Source of the DNA: Cololabis saira
Taxonomy: Eukaryota; Chordata; Actinopteri; Beloniformes; Belonidae
Direction: 5' to 3'
DNA: 64,000 bases
Assembly: GCF_033807715.1 (NCBI RefSeq)
Contig: NC_084607.1
Span: 124,001 to 188,000, forward strand
Shown here in pieces: positions 54,649 through 64,000 of the stretch (positions within the stretch are counted from its first letter, which is position 1; every line of letters starts with the position of its first letter). A program made the translations under genes and the position numbers. Under the pieces are notes generated by a model. The model was not told the origin of the DNA. It saw only the letters and a list, made by a program, of their open reading frames with translations, and did not search any database.

Positions 54649-56987
54649 ATTAAAGCTGCAAGCAGCAATGAACGGGCCCTCGCACTCACGGCCACCGCCC
54701 CCCATAAGCATATCAGAAAAGACACCACCCACGACATCCTATGTCAAACCATTGAAAAGTTATAGCAGAAAAAAGGGACAACCAATCAGGATAAGGGGCG
54801 GGGCTAATTCAGGCCAATGAAGGTCAAGGGCTCCATAAAGAATCTGATGACACCACCCACGACTCTCTATGTCAAACCATTCCAAAGTTATAGCAGAAAA
54901 TCGGGACAACCAATCAGAAGAAGGGGCGGGGCTAATTAAGGCTAACGAAGCTTAAGGACTCATTACAGAGTCCCATGGCACCACCCACGACTTCCTATGT
55001 CAAACCATTGAAAAGTTATAGCAGAAAAAAGGGACAACCAATCAGAAGAAGGGGCGGGGCTAATTCAGGCCAATGAAGGTCAAGGGCTCCATAAAGAATC
55101 TGATGACACCACCCACGACTCTCTATGTCAAACCATTCCAAAGTTATAGCAGAAAATCGGGACAACCAATGAGAAGAAGGGGCGGGGCTAATTAAGGCTA
55201 ACGAAGCTTAAGGACTCATTACAGAGTCCCATGGCACCACCCACGACTTCCTATGTCAAACCATTCAAAAGTTATAGCAGAAAAAAGGGACAACCAATCA
55301 GAAGAAGGGGCGGGGCTAATTCAGGCCAATGAAGGTCAAGGGCTCCATAAAGAATCTGATGACACCACCCACGACTCTCTATGTCAAACCATTCCAAAGT
55401 TATAGCAGAAAATTGGGACAACCAATCAGAAGAAGGGGCGGGGCTAATTAAGGCCAACGAAGCTTGAGGACTCATTACAGAGTCCCATGACACCACCCAC
55501 GACTCTCTATGTCAAACCATTCAAAAGTTATGGCAGAGAAAAGTATTCTAGGGGGCGCTGTTGAGCCGTTAGGCCACGCCCATTAATGCAAGCCATGAAA
55601 TATCAAATTTATCACCAGGCCTGGCTTGCATGCAAAATTTGGTGACTTTTGGAGAACTATCAAATATGGACCAATCAGATGAAGGGGGGGCGCGCCTTTT
55701 GGCGTCTAGCGTCGCCACGGTAACACTTTTGAAAGAGAAAAGTAATGCGCGTAGTCGCAGGATGGAGACGCACATTTTGATGTATAACACACTTGGGGAA
55801 ACGTTACGGTTCGGGCTGAATTAACTGCCGAAGGAATGGCATAAATTTCGCCAAAATGACACGATTAATTCAAAATGGCCGACATCCTGTTCGGTTTCGG
55901 GCATGACCCCAAGAGACTTTTGTTTAAGTTGCGCCATGATACAGGTGTGTACCGATTTCCGTGCATGTACGTCTAACAGTATTGTGGGTCTTGAGGCACA
56001 AAGTTTTCAAGGGGGCGCTGTTGAGCCATTTTGCCACGCCCATTAATGCAAACCATTAAATACCAAATTTTTCGCCAGGCCTGGCTTGGGTGCAAGATTT
56101 GGTGCCTTTTGGGGAACTATGAAATATGGACCAATCACATAAAGGGGGGGTGCGCTTGTTGGCGTCTAGCGTCGCCACGGTAACACTTTGGAAAGAGAAA
56201 AGTAATGCGTGTAGTCGCAGGATGGAGACGCACATTTTGATGTATAACACATCTGGGTTCACGATACGGTTCGGGCTGAATTAATTCTCGAAGGAATGGC
56301 ATATATTGCTCCAAAATTACGCGATTAATGCAGAATGTTCAAAATGGCCGACTTCCTGTTTGGTTTCGGCCATGGCGCCAAGAGACTTTTCTTTTAGTTG
56401 CGACATGATACAGGTGTGTACCGATTTTCGTTCATGTACGTCAAAGCGTATTATGGGGCTTGAGGCGCAAAGTTTTTTCTGTCTGAACCAAATAGATGAA
56501 GGGTGGGCACGCTTTTTGGCGTCTAGCGTCGCCACGGTAACGCTTTCGAAAGAGAAAAGTAATGCGTGGGGTCGGAGGATGGAGTCGCACATTTTGATGA
56601 ATAACACACTTGGGGGAACGTTACGGTTCGGGCTGAATTAACTGCCGAAGGAAGGCATAAATTTCGCCAAAATGACACGATTAATTCAAAATGGCCGACT
56701 TCCTGTTCGGTTTCTCGACATGACGCCAAGAGACTTTTCTTTAAGTTGCGCCATGATACAGGTGTGTACCGATTTTCGTGCATGTACGTCAAACCGTATC
56801 GTGGGGCTTGAGGCACAAAGTTTTCAAGGGGGCGCTGTTGAGCCATTTTGCCACGCCCATTAATTCAAACTATTAAATATCAAATTTTTCGCCAGGCCTG
56901 ACTTGCATGCAAAATTTGGTGACTTTTTGGGCACGTTTAGGGGGGCAAAAAGGCCTTCCTTTTGTCAGGAAAATAATAATAATAATA
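54649..56987 (-). repeat. Repeat cluster unit 5 (family 1)
   Basis: Submodule dimers at 54750-55500 (three 256-bp periods, e.g. GGGGCGGGGCTAATTCAGGC at 54796, 55052 and 55308), then middle modules, ending in (AAT)n. The ACGGTTCGGGCCGT palindrome of other units is here changed to ACGGTTCGGGCTGAATTAA, a subfamily marker shared with units 4 (part) and 6. Confidence 0.85.
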
Positions 56988-58960
56988 ATTAAAGCTGCAA
57001 GCAGCGATGAACGGGCCCTCGCACTCACGGCCACCGCCCCCCATAAGCATATCAGAAAAGACACCACCCACGACTTCCTATGTCAAACCATTCCAAAGTT
57101 ATAGCAGAAAATCGGGACAACCAATCAGAAGAAGGGGCGGGGCTAATTAAGGCCAACGAAGCTTAAGAACTCATTACAGAGTCCCATGACACCACCCAAG
57201 ACTTCCTATGTCAAACTATTCAAAAGTTATAGCAGAAAAAAGGGACAACCAATCAGAAGAAGGGGCGGGGCTAATTTAGGCCAATGAAGGTCAAGGACTC
57301 CATAAAGAATCTGATGACCCCACCCACGACTCCCTATGTCAAACCATTCCAAAGTTATAGCAGAAAATCGGGACAACCAATCAGAAGAAGGGGCGGGGCT
57401 AATTAAGGCCAACGAAGCTTAAGAACTCATTACAGAGTCCCATGACACCACCCAAGACTTCCTATGTCAAACTATTCAAAAGTTATAGCAGAAAAAAGGG
57501 ACAACCAATCAGAAGAAGGGGCGGGGCTAATTTAGGCCAATGAAGGTCAAGGACTCCATAAAGAATCTGATGACCCCACCCACGACTCCCTATGTCAAAC
57601 CATTCCAAAGTTATAGCAGAAAATCGGGACAACCAATCAGAAGAAGGGGCGGGGCTAATTAAGGCCAACGAAGCTTAAGGACTCATTACAGAGTCCCATG
57701 ACACCACCCACAACTTCCTATGTCAAACCATTCAAAAGTTATGGCAGATAAAAGTATTCTAGGGGGCGCTGTTGAGCCGTTAGGCCACGCCCATTAATGC
57801 AAACCATGAAATATCAAATTTATCGCCAAGTCTGGCTTGCATGCAAAATTTGGTGACTTTTGGAGAACTATCAAATATGGACCAATCACATGAAGGGCGG
57901 GCGCGCCTTTTGGCGTCTAGCGTCGCCACGGTAACACTTCTGAAAGAGAAAAGTAATGCGTGGTGTCGCAGGATGTAGACGCACATTTTGATGTATAACA
58001 CACCTGGGTGCACGTTACGGTTCGGGCTGAATTAACTGCCGAAGGAATGGCATAAATTTCGCCAAAATGACACAATTTATTCAAAATGGCCGACATCCTG
58101 TTCGGTTTCGGCCATGGCTCCAAGAGACTTTTCTTTAAGTTGTGCCATGATACAGGTGTGTAGCGATTTTCGTGCATGTACGTCAAACCGTATTATGGGG
58201 CTTGAGGCACAAAGTTTTCCGGGGGGCGCTGTTGAGCCATTTTGCCACGCCCATTAATGCAAACCATTAAATATCAAATTTATCGCCAGGCCTGGCATGC
58301 ATGCCAAATTTGGTTCCTTTTGGGGAACTATCAAATATGGACCAATCAGATGAAGGGGGGGTGCGCTTGTTGGCGTCTAGCGTCGCCACGGTAACACTTT
58401 TGAAAGAGAAAAGTAATGCGTGTAGTCGCAGGATGGAGACGCACATTTTGATGTATAACACACCTGGGTTCACGATACGGTTCGGGCTGAATTAACTCTC
58501 GAAGGAATGGCATAAATTGCGCCAAAGTGACACGATTAATTCAAAATGGCCGACTTCCTGTTCGGTTTCAGGCATGACGCCAAGAGACTTTTCTTTAAGT
58601 TGTCCCATGATACACGTGTGTACCGATTTTCGTGCATGTACGTCAAACCGTATCGTGGGGCTTGAGGCACAAAGATTTCAAGGGGGCGCTGTTGAGCCAT
58701 TTTACCACGCCCATTAATGCAAACCATGAAATATCAAATTTTTCGCCAGGCCTGACTTGGGTGCAAAATCTGGTGACTTTTTGGGCATGTTAAGGGGGGC
58801 AAAAAGGCCATCACTTTGTCAGAAGAAAAAAAAAAATAATAATAATAATAATAAAAATTCCTGCAAATACAATAGGGCCTTCGCACTGCAAGTGCTCGGG
58901 CCCTAATAAAAATTCCTACAGATACAATAGGGCCTTCGCACTGAAGGTGCTCGGGCCCTA
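56988..58960 (-). repeat. Repeat cluster unit 6 (family 1) with doubled terminal hairpin
   Basis: Contains a perfect-looking 256-bp duplication (57213-57468 and 57469-57724). The right end has two hairpin modules in a row: GCACTGCAAGTGCTCGGG (58882-58899) and GCACTGAAGGTGCTCGGG (58939-58956), separated by CCCTAATAAAAATTCC, so one copy inserted in the tail of another. Confidence 0.87.
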
Positions 58961-60107
58961 ATTAAAGCTGCAAGCAGTGATGAACGGGCCCTCGCACTCA
59001 CGGCCACCGCCCCCCATAAGCATATCAGAAATGCACCACCCACGACTTCCTATGTTAAACCATTCAAAAGTTATAGCAGAAAAAAGGGACAACCAATCAG
59101 AAGAAGGGGCGGGGCTAATTCAAGCCAATGAAGGTCAAGGACTCCATACAGAATCTGATGACATCACCCACGACTCTCTATGTCAAACCATTCCAAAGTT
59201 ATAGCAGAAAATCGGGACAACCAATCAGAAGAAGGGGCGGGGCTAATTAAGGCCAACGAAGCTTAAGAATTCATTACAGAGTCCCATGACACCACCCACA
59301 ACTTCCTATGTCAAACCATTAAAAAGTTATAGCAGAAAAAAGGGACAACCAATCAGAAGAAGGGGCGGGGCTAATTCAGGCCAATGAAGGTCATGGACTC
59401 CATAAAGAATCTGATGACACCAGACACGACTCTCTATGTCAAACCATTCCAAAGTTATAGCAGAAAATCGGGACAACCAATCAGAAGAAGGGGCGGGGCT
59501 AATTAAGGCCAACGAAGCTTGAGGACTCATTACAGAGTCCCATGACACCACCCACGACTTCCTATGTCAAACCATTCAGAAGTTATGGCAGAGAAAAGTA
59601 TTCTAGGGGGCGCTGTTGAGCTGTTAGGCCACGCCCATTAATGCAAACCATGAAATATCAAATTTATCGCCAAGTCTGTCTTGCATGCCAAATTTGGTGA
59701 CTTTTGGAGAACTATCAAATATGGACCAATCAGATTTCAAAATGGCCGACTTCCTGTTCGGTTTCGGCCATGGCTCCAAGACACTTTTCTTTAAGTTGTG
59801 CCATGATACAGGTGTGTAGCGATTTTCGTGCATGTACGTCAAACCGTATTGTGGGGCTTGAGCCACAAAGTTTTCCGGGGGGCGCTGTTGAGCCATTTTG
59901 CCACGCCCATTAATGTAAACCATTAAATATCAAATTTTTCGCCAGACCTGACTTGCATGCAAATTTGGTGACTTTTTGGGCACGTTTAGGGGGGCAAAAA
60001 GGCCTTCCTTTTGTCAGAAGAAAAAGAAAAAGAAAAAGAAAAAGAAAAAGAAAAAAAAATTCCTACAGATACAATAGGGCCTTCGCACTGAAGGTGCTCG
60101 GGCCCTA
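58961..60107 (-). repeat. Repeat cluster unit 7 (family 1) with (GAAAAA)n tract
   Basis: Four submodules, a single middle module, a (GAAAAA)n tract at 60020-60050 and a terminal hairpin GCACTGAAGGTGCTCGGG. A deletion joins CCAATCAGAT directly to TTCAAAATGGCCGAC (59730), the same junction as in the copy at 43751, so these two share descent. Confidence 0.85.
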
Positions 60108-61485
60108 ATTAAAGCTGCAAGCAGCGATGAACGGGCCCTCGCACTCACGGCCACCGCCCCCCATAAGCATATCAGAAATGACACCACCCACGACTCTCTA
60201 TGTCAAACCATTCAAAAGTTATAGCAGAAAAAAGGGACAAATAATCAGAAAAAGGGGCGGGGCTAATTCAGGCCATTGAAGGTCAAGGACTCCATACAGA
60301 ATCTGATGACACCACCCACGACTCTCTATGTCAAACCATTCAAAAGTTATAGCAGAAAATCGGGACAACCAATCAGAAGAAGGGGCGGGGCTAATTTTCA
60401 CCAATTATGGTCAAGGACTCAATACCGAGTCCCATGACACCACCCACGACTCTTTATGTCAAACCATTCAAAAGTTATGGCAGAGAAAAGTATTGTAGGG
60501 GGCGCTGTTGAGCCGTTAGGCCACGCCCATTAATGCAAACCATGAAATATCAAATTTATCGCCAGGCCTGGCTTGCATGCAAAATTTGGTGACTTTTGGG
60601 GAACTATCAAATATGGACCAATCAGATGAAGGGGGGTGCGCCTTATGGCGTCTAGCGTCGCCACGGTAACACTTTTGAAAGAGAAAAGTAATGCGCGTAG
60701 TCGCAGGATGGAGACGCACATTTTGCTGTATAACACACCTGGGTTCACGATACGGATCGGGGCCGTATTAATTCTCGAAGGAATGGCATATATTGCTCCA
60801 AAATTACGCGATTAATTCAGAATGTTCAAAATGGCCGACTTCCTGTTCGGTTTCGGTCATGGCGCCAAGAGACTTTTCTTTAAGCAGCGACATGATACAG
60901 GTGTGTACCGATTTTCGTTCATGTACGTCAAACCGTATTATGGGGCTTGAGGCGCAAAGTTTTTTCTGTCTCAACCAATCAGATGAAGGCTGGGCGCGCA
61001 TTTTGGCGTCTAGCGTCGCCAAGGTAACACTTTTGAAAGAGAAAAGTAATGCGTGGTGTCGGAGGATGGAGACGCACATTTTGATGTATAACACACTTGG
61101 GTGCACGTTACGGTTCGGTCCGTATTAACTGCCGAACGAATGGCATAAATTGCGCCAAAATTACACAATTTATTCAAAATGTCCGACTTCCTGTTCGGTT
61201 TCGGGCATTACGCCAAGAGACTTTTATTAAGGTTGCGCCATGATACAGGTGTGTACCGATTTTCGTGCATGTACGTCAAACCGTATCGTGGGGCTTGAGG
61301 CACAAAGTTTTCAAGGGGGTGCTGTTGAGCCATTTTGCCATGCCCATGAATGCAAACCATTAAATATCAAATTTTTCGCCAGGCCTGGTTTGCGTGCAAA
61401 ATTTGGTGACTTTTTGGGCACGTTTAGGGGGGCAAAAAGGCCTTCCTTTTAGGGGGGCAAAAAGGCCTTCCTTTTGTCAGAACAA

Positions 61486-61516
<31 letters not shown>

Positions 61517-61622
61517 AAGAAGAAGAAGAAGAAGAAGAAGAAGAAGAAGAAGAAGAAGAAGAAGAAGAAGAATTCCTGCAAATACAATAGGGCCTTCGCA
61601 CTGCAAGTGCTCGGGCCCTAAT
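60108..61622 (-). repeat. Repeat cluster unit 8 (family 1) with (AAG)n tract
   Basis: Two submodules, three middle modules, a 25-bp duplication (AGGGGGGCAAAAAGGCCTTC at 61424 and 61451), (AAG)n at 61488-61571 and the terminal hairpin GCACTGCAAGTGCTCGGG ending CCCTAAT at 61622. Confidence 0.87.
61488..61571. repeat. (AAG)n microsatellite
   Basis: About 28 uninterrupted AAG triplets in the family 1 variable slot. Confidence 0.97.
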
Positions 61623-62783
61623 TAAAGTTAAATTTTGCAGAAACTGTAATAAGTGGCATAATGAGGTTGTAGGGTCCGTTAGTGCCGATCGGGCCGAGTG
61701 TTTGAAAGTTTGAACGATGTCTCTACGATAAAGTTTGGCCGAGTAATAAGCGTCCGAATTTTCGCCTTTTGTTTTGCGTTTTGGCATCTAGCGTTGCCAC
61801 GGTAACACTTTTGACTGAGAAAAGTAATGCTCATCGATGCACGATGGAGACGCATCCAACGATGTATGCCATGTATGGGTGCATGTTCCAGTTCAGGTTA
61901 TGTTAACGGATAGGTTTTTTTTTCACCATGGTAAAAAACCCCATCCGAATGAATGGGGCCATTTGGCATGGATTTTGACATAAAATTTCCTTAAATCGCA
62001 GCTTCATGAAATTTGAATATATTGAAGTCCTCAGCGTGCCGAGTTGGGAAACATTTGTATGATGTCTCTACATGTTGCCTAGCAACAAGCGCCCAAAGTC
62101 AAACGAAAAAAAAAAACAAATGAAAAGTCAATATCGCCAAAACTGTAATAATTGGCAAAATGAGGTTGTACGTTCCGTTACTGTCAATCGGGCCGAGTGA
62201 TTGAAAGTTTGAACGATGTCTCTACGATAAAGTTCGGCCGAGCAATAAGCATCTGAATTTTCGCCTTTTTTTTGCTTTTTGGCAACTATCGTTGCCAAAA
62301 AGCCTAATTTTTTCGGGCGTGTTTTATTTTTTGGGGATTTTTTTTTTCCACATCAGAGCGGCGTCATGCTGTACACCCGCTGGTGTGACGTGGGACTTTT
62401 GCGACTTTAGCTTGTTAGCAAAATGCTAGCAACATTGCCTTTTGGGCCATTCTGGACGATTGCAATATGGTCATGCCACTACTTGGCATGCCCATAATAA
62501 TAAGAAAAGGGAAAACTTTTCTGTATACTAATATATCGCCTTCATTTTTCAGGTTTTTCGGGCCGTGTTTTACTTCTGGGGGATTTTTCTTTTCCACATC
62601 AGAGCGGGGTCATGCTGTACACCCGCTGGTGCGCAGTGGGACTTTTGCGACTTTAGCTTGTTAGCAAAATGCTAGCAACATTGCCATTTGGGCCATTCTG
62701 GACGATTGCAATATGGTCATGCCACTACTTGGCATGCCCATAATAAACATCACAGATACAACAATTCAGTGCTCGGGCCCTAA
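61623..62783 (-). repeat. Family 2 repeat, inverted, with doubled terminal module
   Basis: Reverse relative of 4453-5541 (GTTGCCACGGTAACACTTTT, GATGGAGACGCATCCAACGA, an inverted repeat GGTTTTTTTTTCACCATGG...AAAAAACC at 61914-61941). The terminal module ending in the GGTCATGCCAC-TACT-TGGCATGCCC hairpin occurs twice (62300-62504 and 62545-62745), with CATAATAA after each. 62746-62783 is a truncated family 1 end (CAGTGCTCGGGCCCTAAT). Non-coding. Confidence 0.75.
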
Positions 62784-63569
62784 TAATCACACAGGAAAGC
62801 TGGGAAAGAATATGCCAACTACAATGGATCTCAACCGGGTCAAATACTTGGAGGGAGTTCTACTGGAAAAGTATAACAAGATTTTTTTATCACACCCATT
62901 CAAAAAAGATATTGGGGCAGCGGGGATGTCTGTTGGAGACTATGTGGGTCTCAGGGAGCAAACCACTTCCATATTTTTTGGGACTGCCAAGCTATAAGAC
63001 CTTTTTAGAAGGAAATACAGATGCATGTGGAAAATATATTTAATGTGAACATGCCATTGAATTGTGAAACGTTACTTATGGGAGACATAATGTTCGAAAC
63101 ATGGAATGTAAAAGACAAGAAACTGCTGACTATACCGTTGGCAGCCAGTAAGAAATGTGTTACAAGGAAATGGTTAAATGTAGAACCCCCCACTATCGAC
63201 GACTGGATTGGGATCATCTATGAGATCTATGTTATTGATAAGATCTCTTCCTCCCTTATGGTTGAGAAAGAAAACTTTTATAATATCTAGTCCAAATGGA
63301 CTGAGTATGTGAAACCAATCACATCTGATTTCATGTGAACTATTTTTTATGTGATGTAATGATTGTAAACATGGGTGCGCTCCCTGGTTTTTTGTTTTTT
63401 ATTTTTTATCTTTTTATTTTTTTATCTTTCTGTTAGTGTTCTCAATTACTGTTCATAAAAAATGTCTGGAGGACAGTTGGGACAAAATCATTTAAGTTTA
63501 AAGATTGAATGTATAAATGTGTAAGATGGAATACTGCTGTTCTAAATAAAAAGAGAATTTAAAAAAAGA
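62784..63569 (+). pseudogene. Interrupted L1 copy, segment 4 (ORF2 C-terminus and 3'UTR)
   Basis: ITQESWERICQLQWISTGSN, then after a frameshift GDVCWRLCGSQGANHFHIFF with the C-x3-C...H-x3-H cysteine/histidine motif of L1 ORF2, a one-base slip in T6/G2 near 62978, WKEIQMHVENIFNVNMPLN and KWLNVEPPTIDDWIGIIYE to a stop at 63290, then the L1 3'UTR and AATAAAAAGAGAATTT + A7 at 63547-63567. Matches the same L1 type as segment 3; roughly a few hundred bases of ORF2 between them are missing. Confidence 0.82.
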
Positions 63570-64000
63570 AGCTTGAGTTATTTTTGTTTACTCAGGAGAA
63601 TAAATGGACTGTTAATAGCTCAATTCATTGAGCTATTAATCTGTTTATTGTGTTGACACGGTTTCCTTTTTCCTCTATTTCTTTTGCTTGTGTGTGTAGT
63701 TTTGCTGAAGGGTTAGGGAGTGTTAAAATGTGAACAGCACAGGTTTTTTTGTTCTATCTCACACAGTCGAGAAAGTTGTTGTGTTGTTGAAAAATGGAAA
63801 ATATGTTTTATTATTTTTAAAATGAGCTATTGATTTGATTTTTCTTAATATTGTGTTTGAGAGTGTGATGAGAAAATGTAAATTCTGACTTTCACAAGAG
63901 GAAATGTAGATTCATAATGCCATTGTGTTGATTATAATGTGTTTTTTTTACTTTGAGGAGGTGTCCTAGTGTCTGTTGTCTGTTGTGAGTTGTGAGCACG
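63570..64000. other. AT-rich flank, no gene recognised
   Basis: Low-complexity TTTT/GTGTG-rich sequence. Contains a 28-bp palindrome: arms TTAATAGCTCAAT (63612-63624) and ATTGAGCTATTAA (63627-63639) around TC. No coding signal on either strand. Confidence 0.5.

Noticed and set aside
49153..61452. Dozens of 60-110 residue frames recurring through 43-62 kb (for example MALISPAPSSDWLSRFSAIT, MLYIKMCVSILR)
   Set aside because: They recur because the DNA repeat recurs, appear on both strands, have no domain similarity and no consistent start context. The repeats are non-coding.
33000..64000. FISNA-NACHT exon of the NLR gene
   Set aside because: Looked for a long minus-strand exon with Walker A (GxxGxGKT/S) and Walker B motifs upstream of the LRR exons; none is present among the frames of this region.

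Overview
This is euchromatic, non-coding-rich DNA of a ray-finned (teleost) fish. The evidence is eight 171-177 bp leucine-rich-repeat exons of the fish-specific NLR-C (NLRC3-like) type on the minus strand, teleost-type LINEs and tRNA-derived SINEs, CACTA-like and other DNA transposons, and very long minisatellites. There is no bacterial gene organisation, no CRISPR array and no recognisable free-standing tRNA or rRNA gene. Species cannot be fixed from the sequence.

Layout. (1) 1-33.6 kb: the LRR-exon part of one NLR-C-type gene read right to left (first visible exon at 32.77 kb, last at 0.12 kb). All exons have phase-2 boundaries and intact AG/GT splice sites, so any exon can be added or skipped without changing frame. 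The exons sit in tandem copies of a roughly 2 kb exon-plus-intron unit, since inflated by insertions: a CACTA-like element with a three-exon reading frame (1.0-2.7 kb), a SINE holding nested hairpin-ended repeats (3.2-6.4 kb), a LINE 3' end (7.9-8.3 kb), two DNA transposons with nested LINEs (9.7-17.0 kb), a solo LTR with a perfect target duplication (18.3-18.6 kb), a 9.4 kb array of a 23-bp minisatellite (19.8-29.3 kb) and an L2-like LINE tail (29.3-30.0 kb). The FISNA-NACHT exons that should lie upstream and the C-terminal exons are outside the window or lost.

(2) 33.6-35.1 kb: decayed LINE reverse-transcriptase fragments of two families in opposite orientations. (3) 35.1-42.5 kb: a DNA element with GGGGCCTCATTTA ends, split by a complete 6.0 kb L1-type LINE (minus strand) with a 15-bp target duplication, an intact 280-residue ORF1 and an intact 1,252-residue ORF2 with YADD. 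This is the only unbroken long gene pair in the window.

(4) 42.9-63.6 kb: one older L1 copy (plus strand) blown apart by a 1.7 kb repeat, a SINE, and a 15.3 kb cluster of the same repeat. That repeat (here 'family 1') and a relative ('family 2') have hairpin termini, a simple-sequence tract of changing composition at a fixed internal place, tandem 128/256-bp submodules each carrying a CCAAT box next to a GC box, and a habit of inserting into TAA/ATT tracts, including their own. This head-to-tail, self-nesting, promoter-motif-rich repeat system is the most unusual thing in the window. (5) 63.6-64.0 kb: AT-rich flank with a short palindrome and no gene seen.
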